Shown piece after piece: positions 14,001 through 29,700 of a stretch of 64,000 nucleotides of DNA. Position numbers and translations under genes: made by a program. Origin of the DNA: Sordaria brevicollis (Eukaryota > Ascomycota > Sordariomycetes > Sordariales > Sordariaceae); contig JAUTDP010000002.1 of assembly GCA_033439795.1 (NCBI GenBank), positions 1 to 64,000 on the forward strand, written 5' to 3'. Every line of letters begins with the position of its first letter. The first letter of the stretch is position 1. The notes beneath the pieces are model-generated. The model did no database searches. It saw only the letters and a list, made by a program, of their open reading frames with translations, and had not been told where the DNA came from.

Positions 14001-17000
14001 AAAATTATATAAACGTATAATAATAACCTTATTATTATTTATATATATATATTATAATATTCCTTCCCTAAAAACGCTATACTAACCTTTCTTTACCCGG
14101 TATTTAATTTATTTTATTTTCTACTCTCATTAAGGTTTTATTCGAAAAAAATAAAGAAAAATTATATAACCGTATAATAATAACCTTATTATTATATATA
14201 TATATATATTTAAATATTCCTTCCCTAAAAACGCTATATTAACCTTTCTTTACCCGGTTTTAATTTATTTTATTTTCCACTCTCATTAAGGTTTTATTCG
14301 AAAAAAATAAAGAAGAATTATATAACCGTATAATAATAACCTTATTATTATATATATATATATATTTAAATATTCCTTCCCTAAAAACGCTATATTAACC
14401 TTTCTTTACCCGGTTTTAATTTATTTTATTTTCTACTCTCATTAAGGTTTTATTCGAAAAAAATAAAGAAGAATTATATAATGTATAATAATAACTTATT
14501 ATTATATATATATATATATTTAAATATTCCTTCCCTAAAAATGCTATATTAACCTTTCTTTACCCGGTTTTAATTTATTTTATTTTCCACTCTTATTAAG
14601 GTTTTATTCGAATAAATTCGAAAAAAATAAAAAAAAACTAACCCTAACCCTTTTAACCTATTTATATCGTTATTATACTTATATATATATATAAATAACT
14701 TTATATTACCTTCCTTTTATCCTTTTTAATTTTTTTGCTTTAATTACTTTTATTTTTATTTTATTTATATACATTATTATATATAATTTATTTATCCCTT
14801 ATATACTAGCGTTATTAATTATTATATATATATATTATAATATTCCTTCCTTGAAAACGCTATACTAACCTTTCTTTACCCTATATTCAATTTATTTTAT
14901 TTTCCACTCTTATTAAGGTTTATTTAAAAAAAATAAAAAAAAATTATTTAACCGTATAATAATAACCTTATTATTTTTTATATATATATATTATAATATT
15001 CCTTATTTAAAAAACGTATCCGAACCTTAATAAATATATTATTTATTTTATTTTATTTTCCACTCTCATTAAGGTTTTATTCGAAAAAAATAAAGAAGAA
15101 TTATATAACCGTATAATAATAACCTTATTATTATATATATATATATATTTAAATATTCCTTCCCTAAAAACGCTATACTAACCTTTCTTTACCCGGTATT
15201 TAATTTATTTTATTTTCCACTCTCATTAAGGTTTTATTCGAAAAAAATAAAGAAGAATTATATAACCGTATAATAATAACCTTATTATTATATATATATA
15301 TATATATTTAAATATTCCTTCCCTAAAAACGCTATATTAACCTTTCTTTACCCGGTTATAATTTATTTTATTTTCCACTCTCATTAAGGTTTTATTCGAA
15401 AAAAATAAAGAAGAATTATATAACCGTATAATAATAACCTTATTATTATATATATATATATATTTAAATATTCCTTCCTTAAAAACGCTATATTAACCTT
15501 TCTTTACCCGGTTTTAATTTATTTTATTTTCCACTCTCATTAAGGTTTTATTCGAAAAAAATAAAGAAGAATTATATAACCGTATAATAATAACCTTATT
15601 ATTATATATATATATATATTTAAATATTCCTTCCCTAAAAACGCTATATTAACCTTTCTTTACCCGGTTTTAATTTATTTTATTTTCCACTCTCATTAAG
15701 GTTTTATTCGAAAAAAATAAAGAAGAATTATATAACCGTATAATAATAACCTTATTATTATATATATATATATATTTAAATATTCCTTCCCTAAAAACGC
15801 TATATTAACCTTTCTTTACCCGGTTTTAATTTATTTTATTTTCCACTCTTATTAAGGTTTTATTCGAATAAATTCGAAAAAAATAAAAAAAAACTAACCC
15901 TAACCCTTTTAACCTATTTATATCGTTATTATACTTATATATATATATAAATAACTTTATATTACCTTCCTTTTATCCTTTTTAATTTTTTTGCTTTAAT
16001 TACTTTTATTTTTATTTTATTTATATACATTATTATATATAATTTATTTATCCCTTATATACTAGGTTATTAATTATTATATATATATATTATAATATTC
16101 CTTCCTTGAAAACGCTATACTAACCTTTCTTTACCCTATATTCAATTTATTTTATTTTCCACTCTCATTAAGGTTTAATTAAAAAAAATAAAAAAAAATT
16201 ATTTAACCGTATAATAATAACCTTATTATTTTTTATATATATATATTATAATATTCCTTATTTAAAAAACGTATCCGAACCTTAATAAATATATTATTTA
16301 TTTTATTTTATTTTCCACTCTTATTAAGGTTTTATTCGAAAAAAATAAAGAAGAATTATATAACCGTATAATAATAACCTTATTATTATATATATATATA
16401 TATTTAAATATTCCTTCCCTAAAAACGCTATACTAACCTTTCTTTACCCGGTATTTAATTTATTTTATTTTCTATTCTCATTAAGGTTTTATTCGAAAAA
16501 AATAAAGAAAAATTATATAAACGTATAATAATAACCTTATTATTATTTATATATATATATTATAATATTCCTTCCCTAAAAACGCTATACTAACCTTTCT
16601 TTACCCGGTATTTAATTTATTTTATTTTCTACTCTCATTAAGGTTTTATTCGAAAAAAATAAAGAAAAATTATATAACCGTATAATAATAACCTTATTAT
16701 TATATATATATATATATTTAAATATTCCTTCCCTAAAAACGCTATATTAACCTTTCTTTACCCGGTTTTAATTTATTTTATTTTCCACTCTCATTAAGGT
16801 TTTATTCGAAAAAAATAAAGAAGAATTATATAACCGTATAATAATAACCTTATTATTATATATATATATATATTTAAATATTCCTTCCCTAAAAACGCTA
16901 TATTAACCTTTCTTTACCCGGTTTTAATTTATTTTATTTTCCACTCTCATTAAGGTTTTATTCGAAAAAAATAAAGAAGAATTATATAACCGTATAATAA

Positions 17001-20000
17001 TAACCTTATTATTATATATATATATATATTTAAATATTCCTTCCCTAAAAACGCTATATTAACCTTTCTTTACCCGGTTTTAATTTATTTTATTTTCCAC
17101 TCTTATTAAGGTTTTATTCGAATAAATTCGAAAAAAATAAAAAAAAACTAACCCTAACCCTTTTAACCTATTTATATCGTTATTATACTTATATATATAT
17201 ATAAATAACTTTATATTACCTTCCTTTTATCCTTTTTAATTTTTTTGCTTTAATTACTTTTATTTTTATTTTATTTATATACATTATTATATATAATTTA
17301 TTTATCCCTTATATACTAGCGTTATTAATTATTATATATATATATTATAATATTCCTTCCTTGAAAACGCTATACTAACCTTTCTTTACCCTATATTCAA
17401 TTTATTTTATTTTCCACTCTCATTAAGGTTTAATTAAAAAAAATAAAAAAAAATTATTTAACCGTATAATAATAACCTTATTATTTTTATATATATATAT
17501 TATAATATTCCTTATTTAAAAAACGTATCCGAACCTTAATAAATATATTATTTATTTTATTTTATTTTCCACTCTTATTAAGGTTTTATTCGAAAAAAAT
17601 AAAGAAGAATTATATAACCGTATAATAATAACTTTATTATTATATATATATATATATTTAAATATTCCTTCCCTAAAAACGCTATATTAACCTTTCTTTA
17701 CCCGGTATTTAATTTATTTTATTTTCTATTCTCATTAAGGTTTTATTCGAAAAAAATAAAGAAAAATTATATAAACGTATAATAATAACCTTACTATTAT
17801 TTATATATATATATTATAATATTCCTTCCCTAAAAACGCTATATTAACCTTTCTTTACCCGGTATTTAATTTATTTTATTTTCTACTCTCATTAAGGTTT
17901 TATTCGAAAAAAATAAAGAAAAATTATATAACCGTATAATAATAACCTTATTATTATATATATATATATATTTAAATATTCCTTCCCTAAAAACGCTATA
18001 TTAACCTTTCTTTACCCGGTTTTAATTTATTTTATTTTCCACTCTCATTAAAGTTTTATTCGAAAAAAATAAAGAAGAATTATATAACCGTATAATAATA
18101 ACCTTATTATTATATATATATATATATTTAAATATTCCTTCCCTAAAAACGCTATATTAACCTTTCTTTACCCGGTTTTAATTTATTTTATTTTCCACTC
18201 TCATTAAGGTTTTATTCGAAAAAAATAAAGAAGAATTATATAACCGTATAATAATAACCTTATTATTATATATATATATATATTTAAATATTCCTTCCCT
18301 AAAAACGCTATATTAACCTTTCTTTACCCGGTTTTAATTTATTTTATTTTCCACTCTTATTAAGGTTTTATTCGAATAAATTCGAAAAAAATAAAAAAAA
18401 ACTAACCCTAACCCTTTTAACCTATTTATATCGTTATTATACTTATATATATATATAAATAACTTTATATTACCTTCCTTTTATCCTTTTTAATTTTTTT
18501 GCTTTAATTACTTTTATTTTTATTTTATTTATATACATTATTATATATAATTTATTTATCCCTTATATACTAGCGTTATTAATTATTATATATATATATT
18601 ATAATATTCCTTCCTTGAAAACGCTATACTAACCTTTCTTTACCCTATATTCAATTTATTTTATTTTCTACTCTTATTAAAGTTTAATTAAAAAAAATAA
18701 AAAAAAATTATTTAACCGTATAATAATAACCTTATTATTTTTTATATATATATATTATAATATTCCTTATTTAAAAAACGTATCCGAACTTTAATAAATA
18801 TATTATTTATTTTATTTTATTTTCCACTCTTATTAAGGTTTTATTCGAAAAAAATAAAGAAGAATTATATAACCGTATAATAATAACCTTATTATTATAT
18901 ATATATATATATTTAAATATTCCTTCCCTAAAAACGCTATACTAACCTTTCTTTACCCGGTATTTAATTTATTTTATTTTCTATTCTCATTAAGGTTTTA
19001 TTCGAAAAAAATAAAGAAAAATTATATAAACGTATAATAATAACCTTATTATTATTTATATATATATATTATAATATTCCTTCCCTAAAAACGCTATACT
19101 AACCTTTCTTTACCCGGTATTTAATTTATTTTATTTTCTACTCTCATTAAGGTTTTATTCGAAAAAAATAAAGAAAAATTATATAACCGTATAATAATAA
19201 CCTTATTATTATATATATATATATATTTAAATATTCCTTCCCTAAAAACGCTATATTAACCTTTCTTTACCCGGTTTTAATTTATTTTATTTTCCACTCT
19301 CATTAAGGTTTTATTCGAAAAAAATAAAGAAGAATTATATAACCGTATAATAATAACCTTATTATTATATATATATATATATTTAAATATTCCTTCCCTA
19401 AAAACGCTATATTAACCTTTCTTTACCCGGTTTTAATTTATTTTATTTTCTACTCTCATTAAGGTTTTATTCGAAAAAAATAAAGAAGAATTATATAACC
19501 GTATAATAATAACCTTATTATTATATATATATATATATTTAAATATTCCTTCCCTAAAAACGTTATATTAACCTTTCTTTACCCGGTTTTAATTTATTTT
19601 ATTTTCCACTCTTATTAAGGTTTTATTCGAATAAATTCGAAAAAAATAAAAAAAAACTAACCCTAACCCTTTTAACCTATTTATATCGTTATTATACTTA
19701 TATATATATATAAATAACTTTATATTACCTTCCTTTTATCCTTTTTAATTTTTTTGCTTTAATTACTTTTATTTTTATTTTATTTATATACATTATTATA
19801 TATAATTTATTTATCCCTTATATATTAGCGTTATTAATTATTATATATATATATTATAATATTCCTTCCTTGAAAACGCTATACTAACCTTTCTTTACCC
19901 TATATTCAATTTATTTTATTTTCCACTCTTATTAAGGTTTAATTAAAAAAAATAAAAAAAAATTATTTAACCGTATAATAATAACCTTATTATTTTTTAT

Positions 20001-20760
20001 ATATATATATTATAATATTCCTTATTTAAAAAACGTATCCGAACCTTAATAAATATATTATTTATTTTATTTTATTTTCCACTCTTATTAAGGTTTTATT
20101 CGAAAAAAATAAAGAAGAATTATATAACCGTATAATAATAACCTTATTATTATATATATATATATATTTAAATATTCCTTCCCTAAAAACGCTATACTAA
20201 CCTTTCTTTACCCGGTATTTAATTTATTTTATTTTCTATTCTCATTAAGGTTTTATTCGAAAAAAATAAAGAAAAATTATATAAACGTATAATAATAACC
20301 TTATTATTATTTATATATATATATTATAATATTCCTTCCCTAAAAACGCTATACTAACCTTTCTTTACCCTATATTCAATTTATTTTATTTTCCACTCTC
20401 ATTAAGGTTTAATTAAAAAAAATAAAAAAAAATTATTTAACCGTATAATAATAACCTTATTATTTTTTATATATATATATTATAATATTCCTTATTTAAA
20501 AAACGTATCCGAACCTTAATAAATATATTATTTATTTTATTTTATTTTCCACTCTCATTAAGGTTTTATTCGAAAAAAATAAAGAAGAATTATATAACCG
20601 TATAATAATAACCTTATTATTATATATATATATATATTTAAATATTCCTTCCCTAAAAACGCTATATTAACCTTTCTTTACCCGGTTTTAATTTATTTTA
20701 TTTTCCACTCTCATTAAGGTTTTATTCGAAAAAAATAAAGAAGAATTATATAACCGTATA
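11039..20760. repeat. Satellite block B2 (family B, mostly 1,255-bp units)
   Basis: The eight head-to-head spacings are 1,247, 1,099, 1,253, 1,256, 1,254, 1,254, 1,255 and 1,256, so the typical unit is a head spacer plus seven monomers. Family marks are TTTTAACCTATTTATATCG after the head, CCTTCCTTGAAAACGC with ACCCTATATTCAATTT in the first monomer, and TTTAAATATTCC preceding later monomers. The left boundary with family A falls at the head motif near 11,039-11,055. The right boundary lies between about 20,700 and 20,785, where A-type TTTATACATATA and GCTATTC appear. Confidence 0.85.
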
Positions 20761-23700
20761 ATAATAACCTTATTATTATTTATACATATATATTATAATA
20801 TTCCTTCCCTAAAAACGCTATTCTAACCTTTCTTTACCCGGTATTTAATTTATTTTATTTTCCACTCTCATTAAGGTTTTATTCGAATAAATTCGAAAAA
20901 AATAAAAAAAAACTAACCCTAACCCTTTTGACATATTTATGTCGTTATTATACTTATATATATATATAAATAACTTTATATTACCTTCCTTTTATCCTTT
21001 TTAATTTTTTTGCTTTAATTACTTTTATTTTTATTTTATTTATATACATTATTATATATAATATATTTATCCCTTATATAATAGCGTTATTAATTATTAT
21101 ATATATATATTATAATATTCCTTCCTTAAAAACGCTATACTAACCTTTCTTTACCCGGTATTTAATTTATTTTATTTTCTACTCTCACTAAGGTTTAATT
21201 AAAAAAAATAAGAAAAAATTATTTAACCGTATAATAATAACCTTATTATTATTTATATATATATATTATAATATTCCTTATTTAAAAAACGTATCCGAAC
21301 CTTGATAAATATATTATTTAATTTATTTTATTTTCTACTCTCATTAAGGTTTTATTCGAAAAAAATCAAAAGAAATTATATAACTGTATAATAATAACTT
21401 TATTATTATTTATATATATATATTATAATATTCCTTCCCTAAAAACGCTATACTAACCTTTCTTTACCCGGTATTTAATTTATTTTATTTTCTACTCTCA
21501 TTAAGGTTTTATTCGAAAAAAATCAAAAGAAATTATATAACTGTATAATAATAACTTTATTATTATTTATATATATATATTATAATATTCCTTCCCTAAA
21601 AACGCTATACTAACCTTTCTTTACCCGGTATTTAATTTATTTTATTTTCTACTCTCATTAAGGTTTTATTCGAAAAAAATAAAGAAAAATTATATAACCG
21701 TATAATAATAACCTTATTATTATTTATATATATATATTATAATATTCCTTCCCTAAAAACGCTATACTAACCTTTCTTTACCCGGTATTTAATTTATTTT
21801 ATTTTCTACTCTCATTAAGGTTTTATTCGAAAAAAATAAAAAAAAATTATATAAACGTATAATAATAACCTTATTATTATTTATACATATATATTATAAT
21901 ATTCCTTCCCTAAAAACGCTATTCTAACCTTTCTTTACCCGGTATTTAATTTATTTTATTTTCCACTCTCATTAAGGTTTTATTCGAATAAATTCGAAAA
22001 AAATAAAAAAAAACTAACCCTAACCCTTTTGACATATTTATGTCGTTATTATACTTATATATATATATAAATAACTTTATATTACCTTCCTTTTATCCTT
22101 TTTAATTTTTTTGCTTTAATTACTTTTATTTTTATTTTATTTATATACATTATTATATATAATATATTTATCCCTTATATAATAGCGTTATTAATTATTA
22201 TATATATATATTATAATATTCCTTCCTTAAAAACGCTATACTAACCTTTCTTTACCCGGTATTTAATTTATTTTATTTTCTACTCTCACTAAGGTTTAAT
22301 TAAAAAAAATAAGAAAAAATTATTTAACCGTATAATAATAACCTTATTATTATTTATATATATATATTATAATATTCCTTATTTAAAAAACGTATCCGAA
22401 CCTTGATAAATATATTATTTAATTTATTTTATTTTCTACTCTCATTAAGGTTTTATTCGAAAAAAATCAAAAGAAATTATATAACTGTATAATAATAACT
22501 TTATTATTATTTATATATATATATTATAATATTCCTTCCCTAAAAACGCTATACTAACCTTTCTTTACCCGGTATTTAATTTATTTTATTTTCTACTCTC
22601 ATTAAGGTTTTATTCGAAAAAAATAAAGAAAAATTATATAACCGTATAATAATAACCTTATTATTATTTATATATATATATTATAATATTCCTTCCCTAA
22701 AAACGCTATACTAACCTTTCTTTACCCGGTATTTAATTTATTTTATTTTCTACTCTCATTAAGGTTTTATTCGAAAAAAATAAAAAAAAATTATATAAAC
22801 GTATAATAATAACCTTATTATTATTTATACATATATATTATAATATTCCTTCCCTAAAAACGCTATTCTAACCTTTCTTTACCCGGTATTTAATTTATTT
22901 TATTTTCCACTCTCATTAAGGTTTTATTCGAATAAATTCGAAAAAAATAAAAAAAAACTAACCCTAACCCTTTTGACATATTTATGTCGTTATTATACTT
23001 ATATATATATATAAATAACTTTATATTACCTTCCTTTTATCCTTTTTAATTTTTTTGCTTTAATTACTTTTATTTTTATTTTATTTATATACATTATTAT
23101 ATATAATATATTTATCCCTTATATAATAGCGTTATTAATTATTATATATATATATTATAATATTCCTTCCTTAAAAACGCTATACTAACCTTTCTTTACC
23201 CGGTATTTAATTTATTTTATTTTCTACTCTCACTAAGGTTTAATTAAAAAAAATAAGAAAAAATTATTTAACCGTATAATAATAACCTTATTATTATTTA
23301 TATATATATATTATAATATTCCTTATTTAAAAAACGTATCCGAACCTTGATAAATATATTATTTAATTTATTTTATTTTCTACTCTCATTAAGGTTTTAT
23401 TCGAAAAAAATCAAAAGAAATTATATAATTGTATAATAATAACTTTATTTTTATTTATATATATATATTATAATATTCCTTCCCTAAAAACGCTATACTA
23501 ACCTTTCTTTACCCGGTATTTAATTTATTTTATTTTCTACTCTCATTAAGGTTTTATTCGAAAAAAATAAAGAAAAATTATATAACCGTATAATAATAAC
23601 CTTATTATTATTTATATATATATATTATAATATTCCTTCCCTAAAAACGCTATACTAACCTTTCTTTACCCGGTATTTAATTTATTTTATTTTCTACTCT

Positions 23701-26700
23701 CATTAAGGTTTTATTCGAAAAAAATAAAGAAAAATTATATAACCGTATAATAATAACCTTATTATTATTTATATATATATATTATAATATTCCTTCCCTA
23801 AAAACGCTATACTAACCTTTCTTTACCCGGTATTTAATTTATTTTATTTTCTACTCTCATTAAGGTTTTATTCGAAAAAAATAAAAAAAAATTATATAAA
23901 CGTATAATAATAACCTTATTATTATTTATACATATATATTATAATATTCCTTCCCTAAAAACGCTATTCTAACCTTTCTTTACCCGGTATTTAATTTATT
24001 TTATTTTCCACTCTTATTAAGGTTTTATTCGAATAAATTCGAAAAAAATAAAAAAAAACTAACCCTAACCCTTTTGACATATTTATGTCGTTATTATACT
24101 TATATATATATATAAATAACTTTATATTACCTTCCTTTTATCCTTTTTAATTTTTTTGCTTTAATTACTTTTATTTTTATTTTATTTATATACATTATTA
24201 TATATAATATATTTATCCCTTATATAATAGCGTTATTAATTATTATATATATATATTATAATATTCCTTCCTTAAAAACGCTATACTAACCTTTCTTTAC
24301 CCGGTATTTAATTTATTTTATTTTCTACTCTCACTAAGGTTTAATTAAAAAAAATAAGAAAAAATTATTTAACCGTATAATAATAACCTTATTATTATTT
24401 ATATATATATATTATAATATTCCTTATTTAAAAAACGTATCCGAACCTTGATAAATATATTATTTAATTTATTTTATTTTCTACTCTCATTAAGGTTTTA
24501 TTCGAAAAAAATCAAAAGAAATTATATAATTGTATAATAATAATTTTATTATTATTTATATATATATATTATAATATTCCTTCCCTAAAAACGCTATATT
24601 AACCTTTTTTTACCCGGTATTTAATTTATTTTATTTTCTACTCTCATTAAGGTTTTATTCGAAAAAAATAAAGAAAAATTATATAACCGTATAATAATAA
24701 CCTTATTATTATTTATATATATATATTATAATATTCCTTCCCTAAAAACGCTATATTAACCTTTCTTTACCCGGTATTTAATTTATTTTATTTTCTACTC
24801 TCATTAAGGTTTTATTCGAAAAAAATAAAAAAAAATTATATAAACGTATAATAATAACCTTATTATTATTTATATATATATATTATAATATTCCTTCCCT
24901 AAAAACGCTATTCTAACCTTTCTTTACCCGGTATTTAATTTATTTTATTTTCCACTCTCATTAAGGTTTTATTCGAATAAATTCGAAAAAAATAAAAAAA
25001 AACTAACCCTAACCCTTTTGATATATTTATGTCGTTATTATATTTATATATATATATAAATAACTTTATATTACCTTCCTTTTATCCTTTTTAATTTTTT
25101 TGCTTTAATTACTTTTATTTTTATTTTATTTATATACATTATTATATATAATATATTTATCCCTTATATAATAGCGTTATTAATTATTATATATATATAT
25201 TATAATATTCCTTCCTTAAAAACGCTATATTAACCTTTCTTTACCCGGTATTTAATTTATTTTATTTTCTACTCTCACTAAGGTTTAATTAAAAAAAATA
25301 AGAAAAAATTATTTAACCGTATAATAATAACCTTATTATTATTTATATATATATATTATAATATTCCTTATTTAAAAAACGTATCCGAACCTTGATAAAT
25401 ATATTATTTAATTTATTTTATTTTCTACTCTCATTAAGGTTTTATTCGAAAAAAATCAAAAGAAATTATATAACTGTATAATAATAACTTTATTATTATT
25501 TATATATATATATTATAATATTCCTTCCCTAAAAACGCTATACTAACCTTTCTTTACCCGGTATTTAATTTATTTTATTTTCTACTCTCATTAAGGTTTT
25601 ATTCGAAAAAAATAAAGAAAAATTATATAACCGTATAATAATAACCTTATTATTATTTATATATATATATTATAATATTCCTTCCCTAAAAACGCTATAC
25701 TAACCTTTCTTTACCCGGTATTTAATTTATTTTATTTTCTACTCTCATTAAGGTTTTATTCGAAAAAAATAAAAAAAAATTATATAAACGTATAATAATA
25801 ACCTTATTATTATTTATACATATATATTATAATATTCCTTCCCTAAAAACGCTATTCTAACCTTTCTTTACCCGGTATTTAATTTATTTTATTTTCCACT
25901 CTCATTAAGGTTTTATTCGAATAAATTCGAAAAAAATAAAAAAAAACTAACCCTAACCCTTTTGACATATTTATGTCGTTATTATACTTATATATATATA
26001 TAAATAACTTTATATTACCTTCCTTTTATCCTTTTTAATTTTTTTGCTTTAATTACTTTTATTTTTATTTTATTTATATACATTATTATATATAATATAT
26101 TTATCCCTTATATAATAGCGTTATTAATTATTATATATATATATTATAATATTCCTTCCTTAAAAACGCTATACTAACCTTTCTTTACCCGGTATTTAAT
26201 TTATTTTATTTTCTACTCTCACTAAGGTTTAATTAAAAAAAATAAGAAAAAATTATTTAACCGTATAATAATAACCTTATTATTATTTATATATATATAT
26301 TATAATATTCCTTATTTAAAAAACGTATCCGAACCTTGATAAATATATTATTTAATTTATTTTATTTTCTACTCTCATTAAGGTTTTATTCGAAAAAAAT
26401 CAAAAGAAATTATATAACTGTATAATAATAACTTTATTATTATTTATATATATATATTATAATATTCCTTCCCTAAAAACGCTATACTAACCTTTCTTTA
26501 CCCGGTATTTAATTTATTTTATTTTCTACTCTCATTAAGGTTTTATTCGAAAAAAATAAAGAAAAATTATATAAACGTATAATAATAACCTTATTATTAT
26601 TTATATATATATATTATAATATTCCTTCCCTAAAAACGCTATTCTAACCTTTCTTTACCCGGTATTTAATTTATTTTATTTTCCACTCTCATTAAGGTTT

Positions 26701-29700
26701 TATTCGAATAAATTCGAAAAAAATAAAAAAAAACTAACCCTAACCCTTTTGACATATTTATGTCGTTATTATACTTATATATATATATAAATAACTTTAT
26801 ATTACCTTCCTTTTATCCTTTTTAATTTTTTTGCTTTAATTACTTTTATTTTTATTTTATTTATATACATTATTATATATAATATATTTATCCCTTATAT
26901 AATAGCGTTATTAATTATTATATATATATATTATAATATTCCTTCCTTAAAAACGCTATACTAACCTTTCTTTACCCGGTATTTAATTTATTTTATTTTC
27001 TACTCTCACTAAGGTTTAATTAAAAAAAATAAGAAAAAATTATTTAACCGTATAATAATAACCTTATTATTATTTATATATATATATTATAATATTCCTT
27101 ATTTAAAAAACGTATCCGAACCTTGATAAATATATTATTTAATTTATTTTATTTTCTACTCTCATTAAGGTTTTATTCGAAAAAAATCAAAAGAAATTAT
27201 ATAATTGTATAATAATAACTTTATTATTATTTATATATATATATTATAATATTCCTTCCCTAAAAACGCTATACTAACCTTTCTTTACCCGGTATTTAAT
27301 TTATTTTATTTTCTACTCTCATTAAGGTTTTATTCGAAAAAAATAAAGAAAAATTATATAACCGTATAATAATAACCTTATTATTATTTATATATATATA
27401 TTATAATATTCCTTCCCTAAAAACGCTATACTAACCTTTCTTTACCCGGTATTTAATTTATTTTATTTTCTACTCTCATTAAGGTTTTATTCGAAAAAAA
27501 TAAAAAAAAATTATATAAACGTATAATAATAACTTTATTATTATTTATATATATATATTATAATATTCCTTCCCTAAAAACGCTATTCTAACCTTTCTTT
27601 ACCCGGTATTTAATTTATTTTATTTTCTACTCTTATTAAGGTTTTATTCGAATAAATTCGAAAAAAATAAAAAAAAATTAACCCTAACCCTTTTGATATA
27701 TTTATGTCGTTATTATACTTATATATATATATAAATAACTTTATATTACCTTCCTTTTATCCTTTTTAATTTTTTTGCTTTAATTACTTTTATTTTTATT
27801 TTATTTATATACATTATTATATATAATATATTTATCCCTTATATAATAGCGTTATTAATTATTATATATATATATTATAATATTCCTTCCTTAAAAACGC
27901 TATACTAACCTTTCTTTACCCGGTATTTAATTTATTTTATTTTCTACTCTTACTAAGGTTTAATTAAAAAAAATAAGAAAAAATTATTTAACCGTATAAT
28001 AATAACCTTATTATTATTTATATATATATATTATAATATTCCTTATTTAAAAAACGTATCCGAACCTTGATAAATATATTATTTAATTTATTTTATTTTC
28101 TACTCTCATTAAGGTTTTATTCGAAAAAAATCAAAAGAAATTATATAACTGTATAATAATAACTTTATTATTATTTATATATATATATTATAATATTCCT
28201 TCCCTAAAAACGCTATACTAACCTTTCTTTACCCGGTATTTAATTTATTTTATTTTCTACTCTTATTAAGGTTTTATTCGAAAAAAATAAAGAAAAATTA
28301 TATAACCGTATAATAATAACCTTATTATTATTTATATATATATATTATAATATTCCTTCCTTAAAAACGCTATATTAACCTTTCTTTACCCGGTATTTAA
28401 TTTATTTTATTTTCTACTCTCATTAAGGTTTTATTCGAAAAAAATAAAAAAAAATTATATAAACGTATAATAATAACCTTATTATTATTTATACATATAT
28501 ATTATAATATTCCTTCCCTAAAAACGTTATTCTAACCTTTCTTTACCCGGTATTTAATTTATTTTATTTTCCACTCTCATTAAGGTTTTATTCGAATAAA
28601 TTCGAAAAAAATAAAAAAAAACTAACCCTAACCCTTTTGACATATTTATGTCGTTATTATACTTATATATATATATAAATAACTTTATATTACCTTCCTT
28701 TTATCCTTTTTAATTTTTTTGCTTTAATTACTTTTATTTTTATTTTATTTATATATATTATTATATATAATATATTTATCCCTTATATAATAGCGTTATT
28801 AATTATTATATATATATATTATAATATTCCTTCCTTAAAAACGCTATACTAACCTTTCTTTACCCGGTATTTAATTTATTTTATTTTCTACTCTTACTAA
28901 GGTTTAATTAAAAAAAATAAGAAAAAATTATTTAACCGTATAATAATAACCTTATTATTATTTATATATATATATTATAATATTCCTTATTTAAAAAACG
29001 TATCCGAACTTTGATAAATATATTATTTAATTTATTTTATTTTCTACTCTCATTAAGGTTTTATTCGAAAAAAATCAAAAGAAATTATATAATTGTATAA
29101 TAATAACTTTATTATTATTTATATATATATATTATAATATTCCTTCCCTAAAAACGCTATATTAACCTTTCTTTACCCGGTATTTAATTTATTTTATTTT
29201 CTACTCTTATTAAGGTTTTATTCGAAAAAAATAAAGAAAAATTATATAACCGTATAATAATAACCTTATTATTATTTATATATATATATTATAATATTCC
29301 TTCCCTAAAAACGCTATACTAACCTTTCTTTACCCGGTATTTAATTTATTTTATTTTCTACTCTCATTAAGGTTTTATTCGAAAAAAATAAAAAAAAATT
29401 ATATAAACGTATAATAATAACCTTATTATTATTTATATATATATATTATAATATTCCTTCCCTAAAAATGCTATTCTAACCTTTCTTTACCCGGTATTTA
29501 ATTTATTTTATTTTCTACTCTCATTAAGGTTTTATTCGAATAAATTCGAAAAAAATAAAAAAAAACTAACCCTAACCCTTTTAACATATTTATATCGTTA
29601 TTATACTTATATATATATATAAATAACTTTATATTACCTTCCTTTTATCCTTTTTAATTTTTTTGCTTTAATTACTTTTATTTTTATTTTATTTATATAC

